Positions 50,389-58,149 of a stretch of DNA of 64,000 bases are shown in pieces. The stretch is taken from the NCBI GenBank assembly GCA_032027125.1, contig JAVSMQ010000001.1, positions 3,988,117 through 4,052,116 of the forward strand, given 5' to 3'. Within the stretch, counting starts at the first letter, position 1; every line of letters starts with the position of its first letter. The DNA comes from JANJTB01 sp032027125. Lineage in GTDB: Bacteria; Bacteroidota; Ignavibacteria; Kapaibacteriales; UBA2268. A program made the translations under genes and the position numbers. The notes below the pieces were generated by a model that was given only the letters and a program-made list of their open reading frames with translations, was not told the DNA's origin and made no database searches.

Positions 50389-50979
50389 TTGATAAAGGAT
50401 TTTGCTAAATATAGCGATGCTGAATTGATAAAAATCCTCTCTAAAAGAAGAGGGGATGCCAATGATGCATTTAATGAAATCTATTCAAGATACTCCAACC
50501 GATTTTATTCGTACTGTTATTTCAAGTTTTCTGATACTGCAAAAGCTGAAGAGTATAGTCAGGAAGGCTGGATGGGATTTGTTGAAGCAATCAACCAAAA
50601 GAAAACTATCGGTAATATATTTTCTTTTTTAATTGGTACTGTAAATAAATTGCACGTTAACATTTCTAAACAGAAAAGTATTAACAGTAGAATGGAAGAA
50701 CAGATTGGATTTGATAATCTATCAAATTCACCTGACCCCTTCAGGTTGGACCTTGACCTCGAAAACAAGGATTATATTGAAAAAGTCAAAGCAATTATAA
50801 ATGCTATGGACGAAAAATATAAAGAAGTTTTAATTATGTATTGGTTTGAAGATTTGAACATTATTCAGATAGCTGAAACACTTAACGAAACAACTGCTTG
50901 TATATATAAGCGTTTTTCGAGAGCTTATCAGCACATTATAGATTTAATAAAAGAATTGGAAAAAACTAAGGAGTTCTGA
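50389..50979 (+). CDS. ECF-type RNA polymerase sigma factor, module A
   Basis: 196 residues starting at TTG 50389, with an AGGTTGAG site just upstream. Sigma-70 region 2 covers about 25-95 (DAFNEIYSRYSNRFYSYCYFKF, AEEYSQEGWMGFVEAI). Region 4 covers about 125-190 (INAMDEKYKEVLIMYWFEDLNIIQIAETLNETTACIYKRFSRAYQHI). It directs polymerase to its own set of promoters, usually in response to an envelope signal. The next gene, 1 bp after its stop, is probably its anti-sigma partner. The FEDLNIIQIAE form is typical of Bacteroidota ECF factors. Confidence 0.88.
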   Translation: MIKDFAKYSDAELIKILSKRRGDANDAFNEIYSRYSNRFYSYCYFKFSDTAKAEEYSQEGWMGFVEAINQKKTIGNIFSFLIGTVNKLHVNISKQKSINSRMEEQIGFDNLSNSPDPFRLDLDLENKDYIEKVKAIINAMDEKYKEVLIMYWFEDLNIIQIAETLNETTACIYKRFSRAYQHIIDLIKELEKTKEF

Positions 50980-50980
50980 G

Positions 50981-52198
50981 ATGGACACGATAGAAAAATA
51001 CATTAGGTTTATCGGTAAGGATTTACCGGTTGAAGAAGAAGCAAAACTGTTCTCTGCTCTTTCATCCGACGAAAGTCTGCGTAGTAGTTTAAGGAGTTTT
51101 ATTGCTCTGGAAAAACTATCAGGCAAGATAGTTCATTCCAAGGTAACGCCCACTCATTTGACGCAGGGAATTTACAACAAGTTAGGCTATGTTGTACCTG
51201 CTGCTGTTGCCTCAAATGCCGCTGCCTCATTAGCAAAGGGGTCTGCACTTGCATTATTTCTGCGTGGAAGGCTTTTTACCGGAATTGTTTCCGGTATTGG
51301 GGGAATGATGGCAACTTTTCTGCTGTTTGTGAATACTGATTTATCAGGACTGACAAATAATAAAAGTCAGGTGCCATTATATGCCAAAACTAAATCTGAA
51401 AAATCTATTGACGGTGTTCAAAGTCTTAGAAATAATGTTTTTGGCAAAAATAAAAATTTGAATAGTTATTCAGATGTTCAGTTTGCTACAAAACCCAATA
51501 AAACAGTAAATTCCAATTCTGTAAATTCACCTGCAAACGAAAATGAGTATTTAGAAGAACAATTGTTAACACTTGTTAATCAAAGTGAAATTGCCAAAGA
51601 TAATGCTTCAAATACTCAAAATGATATTGCCAAAAATACAAAACAACTGCCGACTGAATTTATAGAATCAAATGTTCCGGCTTTTGATACTATTTATATT
51701 ATCAGAAGTTATGATTCAAAATTCAGATTTGAGTTCAAGAATGCTCCTTCATGGTCATTTGATAATGAAGTTGTCCAGCCCGGGTATATCAGCAAGTACA
51801 ATAATCTTGATATTTCAATCTTGTTCCCTCTTGACAAAACATTTCATATCGGCGCTGAATTCAGACAAGAAACTTTTCATGTACGGTACAATACTGTTCT
51901 TGCTAATTCCGACCCTGCTGAGGTTCTGCAGAATCCTAATTTGTCAACTTACAGTGTCATTGTCAGATACAGCCCTTTCAACTTTTCTCAAACTATTAAA
52001 CCATTTGGTCAGATTTCTGCAGGATTTAATAGTGTAGGATTGATTTCGCGTGAATTACTCGGAATTGAAGTTCTTCTGTTTGATAATATGTATATGATGG
52101 GCGGTCTGGAATTCAGTCAGTTCGGTTTCACTCATAAAAGCGACTGGTATAATTCAAATAAATACGGTATAATATATGGTTTAGGGGTCAAATTCTGA
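50981..52198 (+). CDS. Probable anti-sigma factor fused to a C-terminal beta-barrel-like domain
   Basis: 405 residues. Residues 1-65 are a cytoplasmic helical segment (MDTIEKYIRFIGKDLPVEEEAK) of the kind that begins FecR/RseA-like anti-sigma proteins, lacking the zinc His/Cys motif. One membrane helix follows at about 88-118. Residues 120-235 are an Asn/Ser-rich linker. The C-terminal 170 residues have alternating amphipathic strands (LDISILFPLDKTFHIGAEFRQETF, LSTYSVIVRYSPF, PFGQISAGFNSVG, MYMMGGLEFSQFGFT) and end YGLGVKF, as an outer-membrane barrel does. Such a fusion would tie sigma release to an envelope sensor. It lies 1 bp after the sigma gene and overlaps the next by one base. Confidence 0.6.
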   Translation: MDTIEKYIRFIGKDLPVEEEAKLFSALSSDESLRSSLRSFIALEKLSGKIVHSKVTPTHLTQGIYNKLGYVVPAAVASNAAASLAKGSALALFLRGRLFTGIVSGIGGMMATFLLFVNTDLSGLTNNKSQVPLYAKTKSEKSIDGVQSLRNNVFGKNKNLNSYSDVQFATKPNKTVNSNSVNSPANENEYLEEQLLTLVNQSEIAKDNASNTQNDIAKNTKQLPTEFIESNVPAFDTIYIIRSYDSKFRFEFKNAPSWSFDNEVVQPGYISKYNNLDISILFPLDKTFHIGAEFRQETFHVRYNTVLANSDPAEVLQNPNLSTYSVIVRYSPFNFSQTIKPFGQISAGFNSVGLISRELLGIEVLLFDNMYMMGGLEFSQFGFTHKSDWYNSNKYGIIYGLGVKF

Positions 52199-52680
52199 TG
52201 AGAGTTAATTTATACATCATTTTCGCATCTTGTATAGCCTTGTTTGTTCTATCCTGCTCGGATGTAATGGATAGCGACAAGAATTTTCTCATTATCAGTA
52301 CGGGTGAGACAAGTAATCTCGCCAACTCTATTGAATTTTTATTCCCGAATGAAAATTTCTCCCTTAAACCCGGTGAAACAGCACCTTTATCTGAATACAA
52401 AAAACCTGCTTTATGGGCAAGAACATTTTTTATTTTGAATAAATCTAAGGATTCGATTATCAGAATAAACAGTATCGAAATGGCTGAAGGTAAATCATTT
52501 TCAATAACATCGCAGAATGCTTTACCAGTGTTGCTTTATCCGGGGCAGATTACAAATGATAACTATTTTATTCTGAATTTGGAAACATCGGCAATAGAAA
52601 TCGGGAATCATTTCGACCAGGTTATAATTAACGGTAATCCGCAGCTTAGTTTTTTTATAAAAGTAGAAGTAAAACAATAA
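52198..52680 (+). CDS. Module A lipoprotein
   Basis: 160 residues. Lipoprotein signal peptide ending FVLSCSDVM (Cys19 or 20). The mature part is a single beta-sandwich-like domain (WARTFFILNKSKDSIIRINSIEM, YFILNLETSAIEIGNHFDQVIINGN, LSFFIKVEV) resembling ASH/PapD-like or DUF1573-type folds that follow a transmembrane anchor. It starts on the last base of the preceding stop (TGATG). Probably outer-membrane- or periplasm-facing. No further function is visible. Confidence 0.7.
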   Translation: MRVNLYIIFASCIALFVLSCSDVMDSDKNFLIISTGETSNLANSIEFLFPNENFSLKPGETAPLSEYKKPALWARTFFILNKSKDSIIRINSIEMAEGKSFSITSQNALPVLLYPGQITNDNYFILNLETSAIEIGNHFDQVIINGNPQLSFFIKVEVKQ

Positions 52681-52709
52681 ATTATTAATAATAAAATGGA
52701 GTCTATCTA

Positions 52710-53390
52710 ATGTCTAAATTATCTATGTTCATCGGCTTTTTAATAATAGCCTTTATGACTTTTCCTCAGAATGCAGGTTCGCAGCAAGCATGCCCTCCTT
52801 CAACCGGCAATAATTGTACAAATTGGGAATTAGGATTTTATGAAACATCAACACAAAAACCAGGCTGCAAGTTATTTGTTACATACAGATGGAGAAGATG
52901 TGCTGACGGTTATGAAATTTATGTAGATGAAATTACAAAACAAGGAAACTGCGAGTTATTGAGCGACGAAGGAACTACGTCGTCATTTCTCGAATGGGTT
53001 AATTTAGTTCTGATTGAAGAAATTGCCACACTCAGCGGACATACCCCTGTACCGATATGCCCCCAAACTTTGGATAAAGTTGTGTTCTATACAGCATCCT
53101 GCGGACTTTGGGTGGCATGTGAGTATGAAGTTCAAGAAACCCAAAGAGTTTGCGACCCCGACTGGATTGGTCCTTATCCGGATTATCCCGATAATAACCT
53201 TCTTAAAGTAAAACTGTCCAAATGGCAGTCATGCGGAGTCACCTGCTGCAAAAAAACTTATAAAATCTGCAAATCATGGAGCGTGACTCATGGTAATTTT
53301 GACATCAACATTAAGTCAGTATCAAAAGAGACGATTGGCGAATGTACTAATCCGGACAACGTCACAGCTCCTTGTACAAGCGGATGTTAG
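52710..53390 (+). CDS. Cysteine-rich secreted protein, module A
   Basis: 226 residues. Signal peptide 1-24 (MFIGFLIIAFMTFPQNAGSQ). The mature protein contains about 18 cysteines, implying several disulfides: ACPPSTGNNCTNW, PGCKLFVTYRWRRCADGYEIY, QGNCELL, a helical SFLEWVNLVLIEEI segment, then CGLWVACEYEV, SCGVTCCKKTYKIC and the terminal CTSGC. It is homologous to the protein at 55629-56240: the K.FV.YR.R.CADG.....D.....G.C.LLS order is shared. No named family is recognised. It is followed immediately by a T9SS-tailed protein, suggesting the two act together outside the cell. Confidence 0.75.
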   Translation: MSKLSMFIGFLIIAFMTFPQNAGSQQACPPSTGNNCTNWELGFYETSTQKPGCKLFVTYRWRRCADGYEIYVDEITKQGNCELLSDEGTTSSFLEWVNLVLIEEIATLSGHTPVPICPQTLDKVVFYTASCGLWVACEYEVQETQRVCDPDWIGPYPDYPDNNLLKVKLSKWQSCGVTCCKKTYKICKSWSVTHGNFDINIKSVSKETIGECTNPDNVTAPCTSGC

Positions 53391-53403
53391 GAGAAATATC
53401 AAA

Positions 53404-54027
53404 ATGAAAATATTAATTTTAAGCGTCTTAATTGCAGTTATGTCCGGTCAGGTTTTTTCTCAGTCGCTGTTTGAGAAATCAGCGCAGAAGAAATCTATGA
53501 TTGGAAAGATTACTTATGAAGCTATGGATGGCAGTCAGGTTGTCATTGACAGAAATGATAATACTGTAGAAGGTGATGCCGATAAAACTGATTTGATTAA
53601 CAGTATTAAAGCATTCCAGCACAGAGTCAGAAACTATAATAAGTTTATCTATCATTCACTTGATAATAAAACTTATGAAACTACTGATATGAAAAAATGG
53701 TCTTATGGAGAAGCCGGCTCAGAACTGCAGGAAAGTAATGGGAAAAAAGACAAAAATGCCCGATACAATCTGGACATCAATATATTTCCGACATTAACCG
53801 ATGACAATGTCAGAATTATTGTTAATCCTGAGCATACCGGTTCATTATCAATTGTTGTTAACAATCTTTTGGGTAACAATGAAACAGTAATTTACCGTGG
53901 AAAAGTTGAAGTAAATGAATATGAATTTAACTTTAGTCTGAAAGAACTTAAAATGAACAGAGGATTGGTAGTAATCCGGTTTGTTTATTTCGGACAAATA
54001 ATTTTAAAGAAAGTAATTTTAAATTGA
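53404..54027 (+). CDS. Short T9SS-tailed secreted protein, module A
   Basis: 207 residues from ATG 53404, which has GGAG eight bases upstream; a longer frame to 53290 runs into the previous gene and is rejected. Signal peptide 1-19 (ending GQVFSQSLF). Residues 20-115 have a charged, Lys/Asp-rich region. The last about 85 residues (LDINIFPTLTDDNVRIIV through LKELKMNRGLVVIRFVYFG to KKVILN) look like a divergent T9SS sorting domain, with FPTLT replacing YPNP. Gene order matches 56245-56736 in module B. Confidence 0.72.
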   Translation: MKILILSVLIAVMSGQVFSQSLFEKSAQKKSMIGKITYEAMDGSQVVIDRNDNTVEGDADKTDLINSIKAFQHRVRNYNKFIYHSLDNKTYETTDMKKWSYGEAGSELQESNGKKDKNARYNLDINIFPTLTDDNVRIIVNPEHTGSLSIVVNNLLGNNETVIYRGKVEVNEYEFNFSLKELKMNRGLVVIRFVYFGQIILKKVILN

Positions 54028-54040
54028 AAAGGAGGATGTT

Positions 54041-54412
54041 ATGCCATTAAATCCAGCCTGGAAGGACTATTCGATAAACAGTATCTGTACGGAATCGGAT
54101 AACTATGCGGTTTTTGAATTAGGTGATATCGAAACAGATGAAATCTTATATATCGGTTACGGGCATCTGCTGACAAGTCTTATTACCAATCTCCCTATGA
54201 GGACTAACCTCGAAAATGAGACAAACGGGTATAAATATCAGCTTACCAATAACCAGAATCAGAGCATCAGGAAACTTGTTGACGAGCTGCAGAAATTCTA
54301 TAGCAGGTACAACAGGTTCCCTCGTTACAACAAGCCCAATGACTTGTACTTACTTCAGTACGAGAAGGCAGATGCTCAGTTCGCAGCTATGGAATTAATG
54401 GGAATTGAATAA
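54041..54412 (+). CDS. Small protein of unknown function, module A
   Basis: 123 residues with a strong AAAGGAGG ribosome site seven bases before the ATG. There is no signal peptide or membrane segment. The sequence (PAWKDYSINSICTESDNYAVFELGD, EILYIGYGHLLTSLI, LVDELQKFYSRYNRFPRYNKP) suggests a small alpha/beta fold with a C-terminal helix pair. Similar short YIGYG-type proteins resemble GIY-YIG-like leads, but the full nuclease motif is absent. It lies 13 bp after the T9SS-tailed gene. Confidence 0.6.
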   Translation: MPLNPAWKDYSINSICTESDNYAVFELGDIETDEILYIGYGHLLTSLITNLPMRTNLENETNGYKYQLTNNQNQSIRKLVDELQKFYSRYNRFPRYNKPNDLYLLQYEKADAQFAAMELMGIE

Positions 54413-54471
54413 TTCTCCGGTAAAATGGAAATGAATACAAAAATTTTCTGTTGAGCGGTAATAACAAATAA

Positions 54472-54671
54472 TATCCCCTCCGTATGGCAGGAGGGGATTT
54501 TTGAAGGGATATAGATTGTAATGAATGTGAAATATATTTTTTACGAAAAAAGAGAAAAAGTAGTAAAAATTTTGAAGATGTAATCAGACCACCTTATCCC
54601 CTCCGTATGGCAGGAGGGGATTTTTGAAGGGATATAGATTGTAATGAATGTGAAATATATTTTTTACGAAA
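54472..54671. repeat. 77-bp direct repeat, two copies with 123-bp period
   Basis: 54472-54548 and 54595-54671 are identical 77-bp copies. Each starts with a TATCCCCTCC-GTATGGC-AGGAGGGGAT hairpin followed by TTTTTG, that is, a terminator-like core. The second copy ends one base before the TTG that opens the next sigma-factor frame. Between them lies a fragment of a T9SS tail (54551-54583). Confidence 0.9.
54551..54583 (+). pseudogene. Orphan T9SS tail fragment
   Basis: A ten-codon run reading REKVVKILKM then TAA matches the last residues of T9SS sorting domains (compare DKVEKFLKM at 58940 and EKVEKFVKM at 22450). It is followed by the hairpin of the 77-bp repeat, as at 58966-59005. Nothing upstream encodes the rest of a domain. 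Short, so tentative alone, but the pattern recurs. Confidence 0.4.
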
Positions 54672-54686
54672 TTGGATATTCAAAAT

Positions 54687-55247
54687 ATGTTATCAATAGG
54701 CAGGTTTAACGAAAGAGATGCTCTGAATAATTTATTTTGTACTTTAGATAAAATGGTATTTGATATTTGCTTAAAAATAATTTCAAATAGACACGAAGCT
54801 GAAGATGCAAAACAGGATATTCTTGTATGCATTTTCCGTAATTTAGAAACCTGTTCAGATGAAAATAAATTAGAAAACTGGGTATCTTCAATTTCAAGGA
54901 ATTTGTGTATTAATTATATTAAAAAAAAGAATTTGAATAGTAAAGCAAAACTAATCAGTATATCTGAAAATCAATGGTTATGTGAACAAATTCCGGATAC
55001 AGTTTTTACAGATGCATTAGATTTGATTATTTCCGACGAAAATTTAAAAGAATTGAAAGCTGCTATACAGTTGCTAAGTCCTGTACAAAAGGCAGTAATT
55101 GAATTGAAGTATTTTAGTAATATGACGAATCGTGAAATTGCTGAATTTATGGATAAAAAAGATATTAATATTAGAGTAACAATACATAATGCAGAAAAAA
55201 AATTGAGAAATATTTTAAATAATAATAATTTAGAGTTAACAATTTGA
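54687..55247 (+). CDS. ECF-type RNA polymerase sigma factor, module B
   Basis: 186 residues from ATG 54687; an in-frame TTG at 54672 directly at the repeat end is an alternative start adding five residues. Region 2 covers about 10-75 (KMVFDICLKIISNRHEAEDAKQDILVCIFRNLE), region 4 about 115-180 (AIQLLSPVQKAVIELKYFSNMTNREIAEFMDKKDINIRVTIHNAEKKL). It resembles the module A sigma only in domain order. No anti-sigma gene follows; a 380-bp stretch lies before the next gene. It probably drives the cysteine-rich and T9SS genes downstream. Confidence 0.85.
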   Translation: MLSIGRFNERDALNNLFCTLDKMVFDICLKIISNRHEAEDAKQDILVCIFRNLETCSDENKLENWVSSISRNLCINYIKKKNLNSKAKLISISENQWLCEQIPDTVFTDALDLIISDENLKELKAAIQLLSPVQKAVIELKYFSNMTNREIAEFMDKKDINIRVTIHNAEKKLRNILNNNNLELTI

Positions 55248-55628
55248 AAAAAATATTGTCTTATATAGTAAGGACAATTGCAAATTTTAAAAAAGTTTTT
55301 TTTCTCAAAAAAAGGAGGCAGAAATTAAACAAGTTGTATGGCAGAAAAAGCCGGAAAAATGGTCGCAGGATTTTAAACGGCTTTGGGTGAGAATTTGGGT
55401 TTTTACTGCGGTAAGAATGTTTTGGACGGGTATATCATCCTTAAAAAGCTACCGGGACTTAGGAATAGCAAACCGAAGTCACAATACCCCAAATCCCGGC
55501 AGGTTTTTCGTACAACCGGTACTGTAATACCGTGTGCACCTTCACAATGCAAAAGTACGAAAAATTGTTGAGAAAGATGTATCTTATTTTTAAAACAATA
55601 TTTTTCAAAAAAATGAAGGAATTTAAAA
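55248..55628. other. 381-bp stretch after the module B sigma gene
   Basis: It contains no gene with a standard start that I can support. An ideal AAAGGAGG (55311-55318) stands five bases before an ATT codon (55324) that opens a 67-codon frame. A different frame from a TTG at 55383 is also open but has no ribosome site. Confidence 0.5.
55324..55527 (+). CDS. Possible small protein from a non-standard ATT start
   Basis: 67 codons from ATT to TAA, right after a textbook AAAGGAGG site with 5-nt spacing. The product would be basic and Trp-rich (KQVVWQKKPEKWSQDF, KRLWVRIWVFTAVRMFWTG), with no signal peptide. ATT starts are rare (infC is the known example), so the base may be a sequencing error for ATG, or the ribosome site may be fortuitous. 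There is no recognised family. It sits where module A has its anti-sigma gene. Confidence 0.3.
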   Translation: MKQVVWQKKPEKWSQDFKRLWVRIWVFTAVRMFWTGISSLKSYRDLGIANRSHNTPNPGRFFVQPVL

Positions 55629-56240
55629 ATGAAGAAATTATTTATTCTTGTAGCATTGCTACTTACTGTTACTTTCTCAAATATGAAATCCGATAACATG
55701 ACTTGTCTTCCTGATTGTCCTAATGACCAGTTTAACTTTAATTGTCCTGTATTTACAACTACTTTTGGTAATTGTACTATGAGGATTTATTGGGGTTACC
55801 GATTCGCTTGTGGTCAGTATCACGATATAATCATTACAGGAATAGATTATTGGGGCGACTGTAGTTTATTGTCTGAAAGAGATATGCTTGATTTTGCTGC
55901 ATTGTTTATTATGAGAAGTGATTTTGTGAAAGATCCATATCCTGCCGGTTTGGGTTGGGAATGGCCCAATGAACCCAACGAATGTGTTACAAATTGGAGA
56001 GTAAATAAATGGTCTTGCTGGCGTCAGCGTGGTGAAATTACTTTCGGATATGACAGAATAGTCGCATGTAATAATGACCCGCTAGTACCATGTTGTCTTA
56101 CATGGTATAAAATATGTCTGGACAATTTAGGGCGGGAAATTATTACAATAGAGGATGAAGCCGCGCCGCCTGAAGCATGCCCTACAGAGCAAGGCTGGCT
56201 GCCTTGTATGAAAGTTTGTGATCCTGATGGAAGGAATTAA
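55629..56240 (+). CDS. Cysteine-rich secreted protein, module B
   Basis: 203 residues. Signal peptide 1-20 (MKKLFILVALLLTVTFSNMK). About 16 cysteines: TCLPDCPNDQFNFNC, FGNCTMRIYWGYRFACGQY, YWGDCSLLSERDMLDFAALFI, NECVTNWRVNKWSCW, ACNNDPLVPCCLTWYKIC, and a closing CMKVCD. The order of aromatic strands and cysteines parallels the module A protein at 52710, so they are diverged paralogues. Neither belongs to a family I recognise. Likely exported and disulfide-stabilised. A T9SS-tailed gene starts 5 bp downstream. Confidence 0.75.
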   Translation: MKKLFILVALLLTVTFSNMKSDNMTCLPDCPNDQFNFNCPVFTTTFGNCTMRIYWGYRFACGQYHDIIITGIDYWGDCSLLSERDMLDFAALFIMRSDFVKDPYPAGLGWEWPNEPNECVTNWRVNKWSCWRQRGEITFGYDRIVACNNDPLVPCCLTWYKICLDNLGREIITIEDEAAPPEACPTEQGWLPCMKVCDPDGRN

Positions 56241-56244
56241 TAAT

Positions 56245-56736
56245 ATGAAAAATCTAATAGTTTTTATTATATTAATAAATATAATTTTGGTCACTCTTGT
56301 CACTGAAAGTTATGGGAAAAAACCAAACAGAAAATCGTTATATACAGTACTTGTTAGAAATGAGAACTCAAGTATTGAAACATTCGATGGTGGTCTTTCA
56401 TATCAATTTATCAATACTAACAAAGCTAAAGAAGCACTGGAAACTAAATCTCAGAGTTTGAAAAATAAAGTTCCAAATTTTCAAACCGGTTTTATAAAAT
56501 TATTTCCTAATCCGGTTGAAAGTTTTGCAACTTTAGTATTCGAGCTCAAAGAAGATGCTTTAATTGATATTTATACAATAGATAACTTTCAAAATAAACA
56601 AATCCATTTTTCAGGACTAAAAGAAAATGGTATCCAGGAAGTACAAATCAACTTTGAAGATGTACATAAGGGATTAGTCTTTGTTTATTTAGAAATAAAC
56701 GGTATTTTATCAGTTTATAAAGTAATTAAAGACTGA
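56245..56736 (+). CDS. Short T9SS-tailed secreted protein, module B
   Basis: 163 residues from ATG 56245, with AAGGAATT upstream; the longer frame to 56218 overlaps the previous gene. Signal peptide 1-23 (ending VTESYGKKP). Residues 25-85 are a short hydrophilic body. The C-terminal 80 residues, FIKLFPNPVESFATLVFEL through IDIYTIDN to VHKGLVFVYLEI, are a T9SS type A sorting domain. So it is nearly just a signal peptide plus a sorting tail, like the product at 53404. Such tiny T9SS cargo may be an anchor or adaptor for the cysteine-rich protein encoded just before it. Confidence 0.78.
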   Translation: MKNLIVFIILINIILVTLVTESYGKKPNRKSLYTVLVRNENSSIETFDGGLSYQFINTNKAKEALETKSQSLKNKVPNFQTGFIKLFPNPVESFATLVFELKEDALIDIYTIDNFQNKQIHFSGLKENGIQEVQINFEDVHKGLVFVYLEINGILSVYKVIKD

Positions 56737-56745
56737 TAATATTTT

Positions 56746-56827
56746 GTCTGATAGTTGTTCTTTATTAATTAAAAAATTATTTGGAATGTTTTCAATTTAT
56801 TTGGGAACAACTATCAGACTTTTTTTA
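56746..56827 (+). terminator. Long-loop intrinsic terminator after the short T9SS gene
   Basis: Perfect 15-bp arms GTCTGATAGTTGTTC (56746-56760) and GAACAACTATCAGAC (56805-56819) around a 44-nt AT-rich loop, followed by seven T. The next gene's start is 25 bp later, so this could be a regulated attenuator for the BNR-like gene. Confidence 0.75.
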
Positions 56828-56851
56828 AACTTATTTTTAAAAAGGTGTTTT

Positions 56852-58144
56852 ATGTTTCGATTTTTCATTTTTATAATGATTCTATTTTCAAGTTTAAGTA
56901 ACTTAATGTGTATTGATTATCATTGGGAAATTAAATATGTTGATTCGATTCTACATTATCCTAAAATAGCAGGTAAAAGTAAGACAAATATTTGCACATT
57001 TAATGATAATTCCGGTAGAATCAATTTTAAAATAACAGACTTAAATTTAGAAAATTATAAATCATTTCAAATTAATAAGCCCAAAAATCTATATTTATTT
57101 GATGCTTGCATGTCTGATGATAATAGATTGTTTGTTGTCGCGGATTCCGGGTATATCTTAACAAATACCATAAATGATGAAGGTTGGCAGTACCGAAAAA
57201 TATTTGAAGTGAGTGAAGTTATTACAACAATAGCATTTAGGGATAAAGACTATGGTGTCGTAGCAAACAATGGCAACGAACTCTATTCAACAAGCGATGG
57301 CGGTACCAATTGGGTACTTATGCCAGAGCAAGTTAATGATTTTCCGGCTAACTATCTAATTCGACAGGCGAGATTTGAAGGTAATACATTGTTCTTAACA
57401 ATTTATGATTTTGCTACAAAATTACACTATATCAAAATGAGTTTTGATTCTGGTAAAACTTGGGAGAAAGCAGCATTGATAGATAAAGTATCAATTTATC
57501 CTGTTAGTCATTATCAAGAAAACGGTAAATGGTGGCTTGTAGGAAGAGCAAATACTGGTATAGGTCAATTACAGTATTCCATTATTATTAATTCCGATGA
57601 TAATGGTAAAACCTGGCATAGGCAATTGTATGAAGATGGTGGCATAAATGGAGGCATAAATTCAATTCAATTTTATGACAACTCAAATGAAGGATTAGCT
57701 GTAAATCCTTTTAATGTTTATTATACAAGCGACGGTGGGAATAATTGGGAAATTCTTATTGACTCTACAACAATTCCTGATTCTATTAAAACATCAAAAG
57801 GGAGTTTATTAAAAATAAACAATGAAATGTTTATTATCGGGTACAACAAAATATATAAATTTGTAAAGGGAGGAACTTCAGTTTTGGATTATTCTAATCA
57901 AAATCAAGAAGTTGAAGCAATTGTTACAAAAGACAATATTCTTGAAATTAAATTAAAAGATAATCAACCTATTAATCAAATATATTTTTATGATTTGGAG
58001 GGAAAAATTATTTACCAAAATACTGAAATATTTAATAATATTTTTTCTATGAATATTGAAGATATTACTCACAGCGGTCTGATGATTATCGGTGTTAATT
58101 CAGGAAAAAATGTATATGTTACAAAACTAATAATAAACAGGTAA
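56852..58144 (+). CDS. Secreted BNR/sortilin-like beta-propeller with T9SS-like tail
   Basis: 430 residues from ATG 56852, which has AAAAGGTG seven bases upstream; a longer frame to 56744 would read through the terminator. Signal peptide 1-20. Residues about 60-345 form propeller blades of the BNR/Asp-box type (YSTSDGGTNWVLM, MSFDSGKTWEKA, INSDDNGKTWHRQ, YYTSDGGNNWEI). The C-terminal about 80 residues have the layout of a T9SS sorting domain (EIKLKDNQPINQIYFYDLEGK through SGLMIIGVNSGKNVYVTKLIINR). Asp-box propellers bind glycans or proteins. Likely surface-displayed. Confidence 0.82.
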   Translation: MFRFFIFIMILFSSLSNLMCIDYHWEIKYVDSILHYPKIAGKSKTNICTFNDNSGRINFKITDLNLENYKSFQINKPKNLYLFDACMSDDNRLFVVADSGYILTNTINDEGWQYRKIFEVSEVITTIAFRDKDYGVVANNGNELYSTSDGGTNWVLMPEQVNDFPANYLIRQARFEGNTLFLTIYDFATKLHYIKMSFDSGKTWEKAALIDKVSIYPVSHYQENGKWWLVGRANTGIGQLQYSIIINSDDNGKTWHRQLYEDGGINGGINSIQFYDNSNEGLAVNPFNVYYTSDGGNNWEILIDSTTIPDSIKTSKGSLLKINNEMFIIGYNKIYKFVKGGTSVLDYSNQNQEVEAIVTKDNILEIKLKDNQPINQIYFYDLEGKIIYQNTEIFNNIFSMNIEDITHSGLMIIGVNSGKNVYVTKLIINR

Positions 58145-58149
58145 TAAAA

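Noticed and set aside
54041..54412. GIY-YIG nuclease
   Set aside because: Only a YIGYG-like string is present; the downstream catalytic Arg and Glu pattern is not visible.
55383..55571. 62-residue frame from TTG in the module B spacer
   Set aside because: No ribosome site, and the neighbouring frame from 55324 has the only good translation signal. I could not support either strongly, and prefer the latter.
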